Assembly (NCBI GenBank): GCA_030696455.1
Contig: JAUYSH010000085.1
Location: 1 to 50,014, forward strand
Origin: Elusimicrobiota bacterium
GTDB taxonomy: Bacteria > Elusimicrobiota > Elusimicrobia > UBA1565 > UBA9628
Direction of reading: 5' to 3'
Length of the DNA stretch: 50,014 nucleotides
This document shows positions 32,800-40,975 of the stretch, piece by piece (within the stretch, counting starts at the first letter, position 1; every line of letters begins with the position of its first letter). A program made the position numbers and the translations under genes. The notes under the pieces are model-generated. The model had not been told where the DNA came from. It ran no database searches and saw only the letters and a program-made list of their open reading frames with translations.

Positions 32800-33711
32800 A
32801 TGGCGGAAGAGCCGAAGAAGGACCATCCCGAGGACATCGAGTCCATTCTTTCGGACTTGGACGCCATCCTCTCGGATATGGGGGGCGAAGCCCCGGGCGC
32901 CCCCAAGCCGACGGAGCCCGCGAAGGCGGCTCCGGTCGAAGCCGCTAAGCCCGCCGAACCGCCGAAGCCGGTGGAGCCGCCGAAGCCTGTCGAAGCCCCC
33001 AAGGCTCCGATCATCGAGCTCGCGCCGCGCGACGGCATGATCAAAACTCCAGAGAGGAAGCCCGAGCCTCCGAAGCCGGCGCCCAAGCTCCCCGTGCAAT
33101 CGGGAATCGAACTATCCTCGGGTCCCGCGCCGGCCGGCATTGATTCGCCGAAGGCGCCGCCTCCGCCGCCTCCGCCGCCTCCGCCGACCCCCGCGGAACC
33201 CCCGAAGCCCGCCGCGGCGCCCGTCGATGCCCCGCCGCCCGCGCCCGAGCCGGTGGCCGCCAAGCCGCCGGAGCCGGCGAAGTCCGCTCCTCCGGCCGCG
33301 GCGGACGCCAAGTCCGACGAGCCTCCGGCCGACGCGCCGAAGGAGCAGATCCGCCGCGTCGCGTACATCTACACCCCATCATGCTCCGAGGTGAAGGCGA
33401 CCTTCGCGGCGTTCCTGAGCCAGGCCTCGCGCACGATCTCGAAGAAGCCGCTGTTCCTGCGACAGGTTCTGTCGCTCGAGGTCGGCGCGGCGAGCGATCC
33501 CAACGCCGTGGTGCAGAAGGCCCAGCAGGCGAAGGCGGTCGCCATCCTTGCCGTCGTCGAGGACTGGCCCGCCGCGAAGGTCGAGGATATGGCCGACGCG
33601 TGCTCTCGCGCGAACCTGTTGTTCCGCGCCGTGGCGCCGGCGGACGCGCAGAAGAAATCCACCGCCGTCGATGTCATCGTCGATATGATGCTGCTTCCGG
33701 GGGAAGGCTGA
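32800..33711 (+). CDS. Proline-rich protein of unknown function downstream of pilT
   Basis: 303 residues. An acidic N-terminus (HPEDIESILSDLDAILSDMG) is followed by about 150 residues of Pro/Ala/Lys-Glu low complexity, including a run of ten prolines. A folded C-terminal domain of about 115 residues follows (RRVAYIYTPSCSEVKATF, AKAVAILAVVEDWPAAKVED), probably alpha/beta. No signal or membrane segment, so cytoplasmic. It starts one base after the pilT stop and overlaps the DnaA-like gene by one base. The shared Pro-rich architecture suggests that the two proteins act together. Not recognised. Confidence 0.65.
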   Translation: MAEEPKKDHPEDIESILSDLDAILSDMGGEAPGAPKPTEPAKAAPVEAAKPAEPPKPVEPPKPVEAPKAPIIELAPRDGMIKTPERKPEPPKPAPKLPVQSGIELSSGPAPAGIDSPKAPPPPPPPPPPTPAEPPKPAAAPVDAPPPAPEPVAAKPPEPAKSAPPAAADAKSDEPPADAPKEQIRRVAYIYTPSCSEVKATFAAFLSQASRTISKKPLFLRQVLSLEVGAASDPNAVVQKAQQAKAVAILAVVEDWPAAKVEDMADACSRANLLFRAVAPADAQKKSTAVDVIVDMMLLPGEG

Positions 33712-35543
33712 TGGATCGCTGGGAAATCCGGCCCTCGCCGAACGAGGACGATCCCCAGCGGCATCTCCTTCTGCTGCACGGTGGCGTCGCCGACGTTTCC
33801 GCGGTGCTCAAGAAATTCGGAGCCTTGTGCGGCCGGCCCACGTCGCTCGACGGCGAGGAATTCAACTTGAGCTTCGTGCTTCATAAGGTGACGCCGGAGA
33901 TGAGCGAGAAACTCGCCGACTGGCTCGGCAAGATGTCGCCCAAGCCGGCTCCTGTCGAGCCTCCGTCCACGCCTGCTCCGGCCACGCCGCCGCCGGCCGT
34001 CCCGCCGATGCCGGTGCTGGCGCCGCCGGCCGCCCTGGAACCGCCGCCGCCACCGACTCCTCCGCCGCTCTCCGGGATACCCTCCGCGTCGGAGCTCAAG
34101 CCGCCGTCCGATATCCTTCCGCCGATCCCGCCGCCCCCGGGCATGACCCCGCCCCCGCCGCCGACCCCGGTTCCGGCCAAGGAGCCGCTGATCTCCCTGG
34201 GTCCGGAGGCGGCGTTCACGCCGCCGGCGCCGATGGCGGTCCCGGCGCCGGCCCCGTCGGTGCCGTTGCCGCCGCCGACGGAGGTGCGCATGGCCACGCC
34301 CGCTCCGGCTCCGGCCGAGGCGCCCCCGGCGGCCGCGGGCCCGGTGAACGCCGCGTCCATGGCGTTGACGGACGAGCTTCGCCCTGATTGGACCTTCGAG
34401 ACGCTGCTCGTGGGCGCGTACAACCGCTTCGCCCACGCGGCGGCCATGTCGGTGGTGACCTCCCCGGGGTCGATGTACAACCCGCTTTTCTTGTATGGAG
34501 TGCCGGGGACCGGGAAGTCTCATCTGCTCTACGCGATCGCGGGCTCGATGTCGAAGGGCCTGGGAACCGCGTCGCTGCTGGTGACCTCCGGCGCTCGCCT
34601 GTCCCGCGTGGTGAGCGCCGCCGCCGCGAGCGGGACCATGGCGGCCGTCGACAAGAAGGTGGCCGACTCCAAGGCGATCTTCGTCGACGACATCCACCTT
34701 CTGGCCGTCACCGACCAGAACAAGGATCTTCTCGCGAAGGTGTTCAAGTCGTTCTTCGACCGGGGCCTGCAGGTCGTCATCACTTCGATGTACCCGCCGA
34801 AGGCGCTGGGGACGCTCGAGGAAGCCCTGAAGTTCACGTTCGCCAAGGGCTGGTCGGTGGACTTGAAGATCCCGGGACCCAACATACAACGCGATCTCGT
34901 CGCGGCCGTGGCCGATCGCGTCGGCGCCCAGCTCAGCGGCGACGAGATCGGTCAGCTCGCCGACAAGCTGACGCTCTGGGGCTATCCGGAGCTGTCGTTG
35001 TGGGCCAAGCGCCTCGCCGTCTTGCGCGGAATCCGCACGGCCGCCGGTCAGCCCGCGCCGCTGATGGACATGCTCCGGACTATCTATGAGCCGATCACCA
35101 TCGGCTCGGAGGCGCCGCCCGTGTCGACGGCGTCGGCGGTCTTCGCTCCCCCCGGGTCGCCGGCCGGCGCGCCGCCGCTCGCGATCGTCGTTCCGCAGGG
35201 CCAGCAGGGTCTCGGCGAGTACGCCGCCTCGCAATTCCTTGACGCGGGCGGCAAGAACGGATTTACGAGCCCCTACCGCTACGCGATGATGGGGACCTAC
35301 GACGCGATGCAGCAGGTCGGCGTGCCGTTTCAGATCGCCGACATGTGCCACCGCGCCGGCGTGGCGCGCGCGCTCATCGTGGGACCCGGCCCGGAATCGC
35401 CGCTGGCCGCGCGCGCCAACGAGTTCGGCCACGCGGTTCGCCATATCCTCGAGAGCTCCGGTGTCGCCGCGGGTTGGGTGCCTCACTCCCAGGTGCACAT
35501 CGCGGCCCATTACGTGAACGCCCACCTCGATTTCCAGAGATGA
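33711..35543 (+). CDS. DnaA-type AAA+ ATPase with long Pro-rich linker
   Basis: 610 residues. An N-terminal domain of about 70 residues (ending DWLGKM) is followed by a Pro/Ala linker to about residue 220. A DnaA-family AAA+ domain follows at about 225-450: LRPDWTFETLLVGAYNRFAH matches the opening of the DnaA ATPase domain. Walker A is GVPGTGKSH (Lys269), and Walker B is KAIFVDDIHLL (Asp326, Asp327). The DnaA domain IV DNA-binding helix-turn-helix is absent. Instead there is a distinct C-terminal domain (PPLAIVVPQGQQGLGEYAAS, YRYAMMGTYDAMQQVGVPFQ). It is therefore not the replication initiator; it may be a Hda-like or motility-linked ATPase. It lies between the pilT block and a sensor kinase. 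Confidence 0.8.
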   Translation: MDRWEIRPSPNEDDPQRHLLLLHGGVADVSAVLKKFGALCGRPTSLDGEEFNLSFVLHKVTPEMSEKLADWLGKMSPKPAPVEPPSTPAPATPPPAVPPMPVLAPPAALEPPPPPTPPPLSGIPSASELKPPSDILPPIPPPPGMTPPPPPTPVPAKEPLISLGPEAAFTPPAPMAVPAPAPSVPLPPPTEVRMATPAPAPAEAPPAAAGPVNAASMALTDELRPDWTFETLLVGAYNRFAHAAAMSVVTSPGSMYNPLFLYGVPGTGKSHLLYAIAGSMSKGLGTASLLVTSGARLSRVVSAAAASGTMAAVDKKVADSKAIFVDDIHLLAVTDQNKDLLAKVFKSFFDRGLQVVITSMYPPKALGTLEEALKFTFAKGWSVDLKIPGPNIQRDLVAAVADRVGAQLSGDEIGQLADKLTLWGYPELSLWAKRLAVLRGIRTAAGQPAPLMDMLRTIYEPITIGSEAPPVSTASAVFAPPGSPAGAPPLAIVVPQGQQGLGEYAASQFLDAGGKNGFTSPYRYAMMGTYDAMQQVGVPFQIADMCHRAGVARALIVGPGPESPLAARANEFGHAVRHILESSGVAAGWVPHSQVHIAAHYVNAHLDFQR

Positions 35544-35591
35544 CCAAGCCTAAGCGCGGCCGCTTCCTGACGACCTTTGGAAGCGGCACTT

Positions 35592-35609
35592 CCGCGCCTT
35601 ATGGCGCGG
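35592..35609 (+). terminator. Hairpin after the DnaA-like gene
   Basis: CCGCGCC-TTAT-GGCGCGG, a perfect 7-bp stem flanked by TT and TCGGAA. No U-tract, so termination is uncertain. It sits seven bases before the second ATGGTCGC hairpin. Confidence 0.4.
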
Positions 35610-35615
35610 TCGGAA

Positions 35616-35648
35616 ATGGTCGCGTCGATCGCTTTCGGAGGCGACCAT
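35616..35648 (+). promoter_or_regulatory. Hairpin enclosing the sensor kinase ribosome site and start codon (copy 2)
   Basis: ATGGTCGC (35616-35623) and GCGACCAT (35641-35648) around a 17-base loop ending CGGAG, the same design as at 29805. The right arm again takes in AT of the ATG at 35647. From the GAAATGG upstream to ATGAC downstream the two copies differ at only a few loop positions. Confidence 0.7.
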
Positions 35649-37599
35649 GACCGGAGCCGCGGCCGTCGTCGGCGTGCTGTCCTCGGCCTGCGCGGCCGCC
35701 GCGCTGTGGTGGTGGTTCTCGTTCCGCCGGGTGCTGCCCCTCGAGCGCGAGACGCGCGCGCTGCGCGCGGAGCTGGAGGATCTGCGCAAGTTCGCCGCCG
35801 AGGCGCTCGATCTCGACGCCGTCGTGCGCCGGCCCGGCCACGCCCTCGAGGAGGCTGCCGGCCGCGTGCTCGGCGCGATCCACCGGCGCCAGCCGGAGCT
35901 GACCTTGGCCGCCTTCGCTCGCCGTCCGGACGGCAGCGCGGCGCTGCTGGCGCACCGGGGCGGGCCTTGGGCCAGGCTCGAGCTATCGTCGTTCCGCTTC
36001 GACGCCGGCCTGCTCGCCCGAGCGGCCGCGTCCGGAAGCTCCGCCTGGAGCCTGCGCGACGCGGCGGGCGAGCCGGATGCCCTGACTCGCGGTCTCGCCC
36101 AACAGGGGTACAGCTCGGCCACGGCCGGCGGCTGGCTCGATGAGCACGGCGCCGGGGTCATCCTCGCGGTGCGCGCGGCTCCAGGAGAGGACAGCGGCGC
36201 GCTGGCCGCCCGCCTGGAGCTCGCCGCGGCCGCCATGCGCTCGGCCTCGACGCTCGCAGCCGGGCTGTCGGACCTCTCCAGCTCGCGCGAGAAGCTCGAG
36301 GGGGGGCTGTCCGCTGCGATGCAGGAGCTCACGGCCGCCCAGGACCGTCTTATAAAAAAGTCAAAGGAAATAAAGACTTTGCACGACGTCGCGGGAGCCC
36401 TGAGCTCGCGAGCGGCCCAGGCGCCCTCGACCTTGGCCGCGATCGTCTCGATCGTGGCGCGCTCCCTCGAGGCGGACCTCGTCGCGTTCCTGATCCTGGA
36501 CGAGGGCACCGGCGAGCTCGTCACGCAGACCGGGGCCTTCGGCCTCGAGGGCGAGGAGATGCTGTACCGCCTGGCGCTGAGCGACGAGCGCTCTTCTTCC
36601 GTGAGAGTGTTCAAGACCCGCCGGCCCTTCATCAGCGGCAGCGCCCAGGACGACCCCCAGGTCAACGCCCACTACACCAAAATGTGGAGCATTCACTCGC
36701 TCATGGTCGTGCCTCTTATTTTAGAGGACCGCTGCATCGGAGTGATGCGGGTCGGAAGCAAGCGGAATGACGCGTTCTCCGACGAGCAGATCGCCCTCGT
36801 GTCGGTCATCGCGGAAGAGGCGGCGATCATCGTGGAGACCGCCATTTTGAACCGAAGATTGGCCAAGACGGCGGAACAATTGGCCACCCTCAATCGTATG
36901 AAGGATGAGTTCGTCTCGACCGTCAGCCATGAGTTCAAGACCCCCTTGACCACGATCTCGGGGTTTCTGACCGTGATGCTGGAAGGCGATACGGGACCGC
37001 TCAACGCACAACAAATGAAATTCCTCGCCATCGCGAAGGCCGCGTCGAAAAGGCTGTCGGGGCTCGTCTCCGACCTGCTCGACCTGTCGCGCCTGGAGGG
37101 GGGGGCCAAGATGGAGATGGGGCCCTTCGACCTCGGGCGCCTGGTGCTCGAGTCGGTGGAGAACCATCAGCCCTCGGCCGCCGAGGCGAGCAAGACCCTC
37201 TCCGCGGAGGCCCCGGGCGTGCTGCCCAAGGCCCTGGGCGACGAGCGCTGGATGCAGCTCGTGCTCGACAACCTCGTCTCCAACGCGATCAAGTTCACCA
37301 TGCCCGGCGGCCGGGTGCGCGTGCGCATCCAGGACAAGGGGGAGTTCGTGATGGTTTCCGTCTCCGACGACGGCATCGGCATTCCTCCGGAGGACCGCGA
37401 GAAGGTGTTCGAGCGCTTCTACCGCGCCGGCAACCGCTCCGCGGTCAACGCGCCCGGGACCGGCCTCGGCCTCGCCATCGCCCGGGAGGTCGTCGACAAG
37501 CACGGCGGCAAGATCTGGCTCGAGTCGGAGCTCGGCAAGGGCACCACCTTCCACTTCGTCGTCCCCGCGGCCGGCCGCGAGAAGCAGGAGGCGAATTGA
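35647..37599 (+). CDS. GAF-domain sensor histidine kinase
   Basis: 650 residues. One N-terminal membrane helix (VVGVLSSACAAAALWWWFSF) and a coiled coil (LERETRALRAELEDLRKF). A degenerate sensor region of about 200 residues and a second coiled coil (EKLEGGLSAAMQELTAAQD) follow, then a GAF domain at about 255-405 (ADLVAFLILDEGTGELV to RVGSKRNDAFSDEQIALV). The HisKA domain has FVSTVSHEFKTPLTTISGFL (phosphorylated His428). The HATPase domain has N box LVSNAIKF, G1 VSDDGIGIPPEDREKVFERF and G2 GTGLGLAIAREVV. No response regulator gene is adjacent. It starts behind a hairpin identical in design to the one before deoC. Confidence 0.9.
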   Translation: MTGAAAVVGVLSSACAAAALWWWFSFRRVLPLERETRALRAELEDLRKFAAEALDLDAVVRRPGHALEEAAGRVLGAIHRRQPELTLAAFARRPDGSAALLAHRGGPWARLELSSFRFDAGLLARAAASGSSAWSLRDAAGEPDALTRGLAQQGYSSATAGGWLDEHGAGVILAVRAAPGEDSGALAARLELAAAAMRSASTLAAGLSDLSSSREKLEGGLSAAMQELTAAQDRLIKKSKEIKTLHDVAGALSSRAAQAPSTLAAIVSIVARSLEADLVAFLILDEGTGELVTQTGAFGLEGEEMLYRLALSDERSSSVRVFKTRRPFISGSAQDDPQVNAHYTKMWSIHSLMVVPLILEDRCIGVMRVGSKRNDAFSDEQIALVSVIAEEAAIIVETAILNRRLAKTAEQLATLNRMKDEFVSTVSHEFKTPLTTISGFLTVMLEGDTGPLNAQQMKFLAIAKAASKRLSGLVSDLLDLSRLEGGAKMEMGPFDLGRLVLESVENHQPSAAEASKTLSAEAPGVLPKALGDERWMQLVLDNLVSNAIKFTMPGGRVRVRIQDKGEFVMVSVSDDGIGIPPEDREKVFERFYRAGNRSAVNAPGTGLGLAIAREVVDKHGGKIWLESELGKGTTFHFVVPAAGREKQEAN

Positions 37600-38666
37600 A
37601 CCGCCTCGCTCTGCTCGCGGCCGTCTCCTTGCTGTCCGCCTGCTCCTCCTTCGGGCGTCTGAAGCCCGGCCTCACGAAGGACGGCGCCGCCGTCGCCGTC
37701 GTCGCGCCGACGGCGGCGGAGGCCCGCCGGCTCGCCGTGGCGGACGCTCTGCCCCTTTTCCTGGCGCCCGGCTCCTCCGCGTCGGCGCGGATCGCGGAGT
37801 CGTTCGGCGGCCGGGCCGACGAATTCACCGGGCGCGCCCGCTTCAAGAAGGGGCAGGGCGTCGTCGAGCTCCGCTTCGGAAGGATGCTCGCCGCCCTCGA
37901 CAAGGAGGGCCTGCTGCGGCCGGCGGGCTTCCCGTCCCGGGTGCCTCGCGTCCTGCTCCTTGTCTCCGAGCCTCAAGGCATACTGGATCTGGGCGTGGGG
38001 CCCGCCGCCGACGCCCTGCGGCGCGGCCTGTCCGCTTACGGGATGACGGCCATCGACGGGCGCGACCACCTGAATAATTTCCTATCCAAGGGCCAAGACC
38101 CCGCGGCGCTGGCGGCCGGAGCGGCCAAGCTTGGCGCGGAATGGCTGGTCGTCGCCGCCGCGTCGGCGAGCGCGGAACTCGATCCCGTGACCGGTACCTG
38201 GCGCGGCCGAGCGACGCTCATCGCCGACCAGTACGCGGTCGCGGGGGCGGCGCCGGTCGGGCAGACGCAAAGCGACGCCTCGATCCTCGACACCTCCTCC
38301 GCCGCGGCGCGCGGCCGGGCCTTGGACCAGACCGGCGAGGACGCCGCCGCGAAGGTGGCCGCCGAGATCGGTCGCCGCCGCGCCGGGCGCTCGGAGGGCG
38401 CCGTCTTCGTCATCGGCGGCTCGGGGCTCGACAGCCTCAAGGGGCTTCTCGCCGCCGTGCGGCGCGTCGAGGGCGTGGAGGGCGCTTATCTGGGGGTCTG
38501 GCGCGGGGACGAACGCAGCGTCGTCCTGCGCGTGTTCCTGGCCGGCCTCGGTGTCGACGGCCTGGCGGCGCGGCTCCTGCGCAACTACCCGTCGCTGACC
38601 TTGATGGGCGTGGAGACCGAGAGCGGACGGCTCGCGGTCGAGCTGCCGGGCGGGCGAGACCCATGA
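37596..38666 (+). CDS. Lipoprotein of unknown function
   Basis: 356 residues from a TTG at 37596 that overlaps the kinase stop and follows a strong GGAGG. LLAAVSLLSACSSF is a lipobox with lipidated Cys16. The mature part is rich in Ala, Gly and Arg and may hold two alpha/beta domains (VPRVLLLVSEPQGILDLGVG, GAVFVIGGSGLDSLKGLLAAV). The middle, with LAAGAAKLGAEWLVVAAASASAE, is reminiscent of curli-assembly CsgG-like or LPP20-type lipoproteins, but this is weak. It overlaps comM (ATGA). Probably membrane-attached on the periplasmic side. Confidence 0.65.
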   Translation: MNRLALLAAVSLLSACSSFGRLKPGLTKDGAAVAVVAPTAAEARRLAVADALPLFLAPGSSASARIAESFGGRADEFTGRARFKKGQGVVELRFGRMLAALDKEGLLRPAGFPSRVPRVLLLVSEPQGILDLGVGPAADALRRGLSAYGMTAIDGRDHLNNFLSKGQDPAALAAGAAKLGAEWLVVAAASASAELDPVTGTWRGRATLIADQYAVAGAAPVGQTQSDASILDTSSAAARGRALDQTGEDAAAKVAAEIGRRRAGRSEGAVFVIGGSGLDSLKGLLAAVRRVEGVEGAYLGVWRGDERSVVLRVFLAGLGVDGLAARLLRNYPSLTLMGVETESGRLAVELPGGRDP

Positions 38667-40198
38667 GCCTCGCGCGCGTGAACGCGATGGGACTCAAGGG
38701 CGTCCAGGGCTATCCCGTCCTGGTGGAGCTCGACCTCGCCAACGGCCTGCCCAACTTCACGACCGTGGGCCTGCCCGACGACGCCGTGCGCGAGGCGCGG
38801 GAGCGGGTCGCCGCGGCCATGCGCAACTCCGGCTTCGCGATGCCCAACCGCCGGGTCACCGTCAACCTGTCGCCCGCCCGCCCGCGCAAGCAGGGAAGCC
38901 ATTACGAGCTGCCGATCGCGCTGGCGCTGCTGACGGCGTCGGGCCAGGTCGCCGGCGGCGAGTGGTCGTCGCGCTGGTGCGTGGTCGGGGAGCTGTCGCT
39001 CGACGGCCGCGTGCAGCCGATCTGCGGGGTGCTCGCGATGGCGGCGCGCGCGAAGGCCGCGGGGTTCTCCGCCATCATGGTCCCCGAGGCCAACGCCGAG
39101 GAGGCGCGCGCGGCCGGCATCGAGGCGCTTCCCGTGGCCGACCTGCGTGAGGCGGCGGAATTGGCCGGCGGGGCTCTCCCGCGAAGCCGCAAGGGCGGCC
39201 CGGTCTCGAACGCCGAGGCCCCGGAGCCGGACCTTGCCGACGTGCGCGGCCAGGCCATGGCCAAGCGCGCGCTCGAGATCGCCGCGGCCGGCGGCCACAA
39301 CTTATTGTTCGTCGGCGCGCCGGGCACCGGCAAGTCCATGCTCGCTCGCCGCCTGCCGGGCCTGCTGCCTCCGCTGACCGGCGACGAAGCCCTGGAGGTC
39401 ACGCTCGTGCAGTCCGCCATCGGGCGCGCGACCCCCGGCCTGGTGCGGGAACGCCCCTTCCGCGCGCCCCATCACGGGGCCTCCGCGGCCGCCCTCATCG
39501 GCGGGGGGCCGTTCTCGCGGGCGGGGGAGGTGTGCCTGGCCCACGGCGGCGTCCTCTTCCTCGACGAGCTCGCCGAGTTCTCCCGGCCCGCCCTCGAGGC
39601 GCTGCGCCAACCCCTGGAGGACCGCCGCGTCGCCGTCGCGCGCGCGCGTGAGACGGTCGAGTATCCGTCCCGGTTCACGCTCGTGGCGGCGGCCAACCCT
39701 TGCCCGTGCGGCTGGCGCGGCCATCCCCGCAAGGCCTGCGTGTGCGCCCCGAACGAGGTGGGCCGCTACCTGTCCCGCCTGTCGGGGCCGTTGATCGACC
39801 GCATCGACCTGCAGATCGAGACCCCGGCCGTCGCCTTCGGCGACTGGGCCGCCGCGACCACGACGGGGGAATCCACCGCCGTCGTGCGCGCGCGCGTGTG
39901 CGCCGCCCGTGAGCGGCAGAGGGCGCGGTGGAACTCCTCCGCCGCGCCGGTCAACGCCTTCGTCGACGCGGCCGCGTTCCGCCGCGGTGCCCGCCTGCTC
40001 CCGGAGGCGCTCGAGACCCTCGCGGCCGCCGAGCGCAAGAGCGCCCTGTCGGCGCGCGCCCTCGACCGCGTCCTGCGCGTGGCGCGCACGATCGCCGATC
40101 TGTCTCATCGAGAAGAGGTGAGGGCCTCCGACGTGCTGGAGGCCGCCTCGCTGCGCGGCCTGGACCGCTTGCGGTCGGGCCTGGAGGTCGCCGTTTGA
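38663..40198 (+). CDS. comM: YifB/ComM family Mg-chelatase-like ATPase
   Basis: 511 residues. N-terminal Lon-protease-like domain (VELDLANGLPNFTTVGLPDDAVREARERV; KQGSHYELPIALALLTASG; GELSLDGRVQPICGVL), then the AAA+ domain with Walker A VGAPGTGKSMLARRLPGLLP and Walker B GGVLFLDELAEF. The RPFRAPHHGAS segment is typical of the family. The zinc-like AANPCPCGWRGHPRKACVC and the C-terminal RALDRVLRVARTIADL complete it. ComM is a branch-migration helicase that helps integrate transforming DNA. dprA follows two genes later, supporting a role in natural transformation. Confidence 0.93.
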   Translation: MSLARVNAMGLKGVQGYPVLVELDLANGLPNFTTVGLPDDAVREARERVAAAMRNSGFAMPNRRVTVNLSPARPRKQGSHYELPIALALLTASGQVAGGEWSSRWCVVGELSLDGRVQPICGVLAMAARAKAAGFSAIMVPEANAEEARAAGIEALPVADLREAAELAGGALPRSRKGGPVSNAEAPEPDLADVRGQAMAKRALEIAAAGGHNLLFVGAPGTGKSMLARRLPGLLPPLTGDEALEVTLVQSAIGRATPGLVRERPFRAPHHGASAAALIGGGPFSRAGEVCLAHGGVLFLDELAEFSRPALEALRQPLEDRRVAVARARETVEYPSRFTLVAAANPCPCGWRGHPRKACVCAPNEVGRYLSRLSGPLIDRIDLQIETPAVAFGDWAAATTTGESTAVVRARVCAARERQRARWNSSAAPVNAFVDAAAFRRGARLLPEALETLAAAERKSALSARALDRVLRVARTIADLSHREEVRASDVLEAASLRGLDRLRSGLEVAV

Positions 40199-40578
40199 AG
40201 AAGCTGATATTCGTCGTCGCCGTGCTGTACGGGACGTACTGGTACGCGAGCCGCCACTATAATTTCTCGGACACCTTGGTCTTCGCGCGGAAGAATCCCC
40301 AGGCCAAGTGGGCCCCCGCCGCGGAATATTACGTCGGCCTGGTGTATTTTCAGCGAGCCGAGTACCCCAAGGCTCAGGAGGCCTTCACCCAGCTCCTCAC
40401 GGACTTCTCGACGGGCCCCTACACCGCCAAGGGTCTGATGCGCCTGGCCGCCTCCGCCGAGGAGAACCGCGACTTCGAGGTCGCGCGCCAATCGCTGACG
40501 CGCTTCCTCGAGGAGTTCCCCGACCACAAGGACAAGAAGATCGCCGAGCGCCGGCTGGAGTACATCAAGTTCAAATGA
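40195..40578 (+). CDS. Membrane-anchored TPR protein
   Basis: 127 residues from a TTG at 40195 overlapping the comM stop, behind GGAGG. A short hydrophobic N-terminus (KKLIFVVAVLYGTYWYAS) acts as anchor or signal. Residues about 40-125 contain two tetratricopeptide-like units (AAEYYVGLVYFQRAEYPKAQ and AKGLMRLAASAEENRDFEVA), ending in YPxF-type FLEEFPDHKDKKIAERRLEYI. This resembles the BamD/YbgF class of periplasmic scaffolds. Its position between comM and dprA suggests envelope function in the same block, but a partner cannot be named. Confidence 0.7.
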   Translation: MKKLIFVVAVLYGTYWYASRHYNFSDTLVFARKNPQAKWAPAAEYYVGLVYFQRAEYPKAQEAFTQLLTDFSTGPYTAKGLMRLAASAEENRDFEVARQSLTRFLEEFPDHKDKKIAERRLEYIKFK

Positions 40579-40973
40579 GCGAAGCTCCGGCCTTCTCCCG
40601 CCTCGTCACGGACGCCATGGCCCGTCGCGGCCTGGGCCTGCGCGAGCTGTGCCGGCGAGCGAAGCTCGATCCGTCCTTCTTGTCGAAGGTATTAGCGGGA
40701 AAAAGAAATCCGCCGGCCGAGGAAGACGTGCTTCGGCGCATCGCCGCGGTCCTCGAAACCGACGCGGTGGAGCTGTTCGTCGCCGCCGGGCGCATTCCCT
40801 CGGAATGGAAGTCGTTGACGAGCAATCCCGAGCTCCTTCGCCGCGTCGACGCCATGATGCATTCCGGTCAACTTCGAAAACCAGCTCCGTTGCCGTTGAG
40901 ATCCTTTCCCGCGCCGCGGTCCTCGACGCCGTTGCCGTTCTCTCCAAAGCCGTTCAACGAGGAATTGCTTTAA
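40575..40973 (+). CDS. XRE-family helix-turn-helix regulator
   Basis: 132 residues, start overlapping the TPR gene stop (ATGA). Residues 5-65 are a Cro/CI-type domain: LVTDAMARRGLGLRELCRRA, LDPSFLSKVLAGKRNPPAEE and VLRRIAAVLETDAVELFVAAG. The C-terminus is Pro/Ser-rich and without a recognisable ligand domain. It probably regulates neighbouring genes (comM-dprA block) or itself. dprA starts two bases after its stop. Confidence 0.8.
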   Translation: MSEAPAFSRLVTDAMARRGLGLRELCRRAKLDPSFLSKVLAGKRNPPAEEDVLRRIAAVLETDAVELFVAAGRIPSEWKSLTSNPELLRRVDAMMHSGQLRKPAPLPLRSFPAPRSSTPLPFSPKPFNEELL

Positions 40974-40975
40974 CC

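Noticed and set aside
32950-33200. Tandem CCG/GCC-rich stretches as a DNA repeat array
   Set aside because: They encode the proline-rich linkers of two consecutive proteins and have no regular nucleotide period beyond codons.
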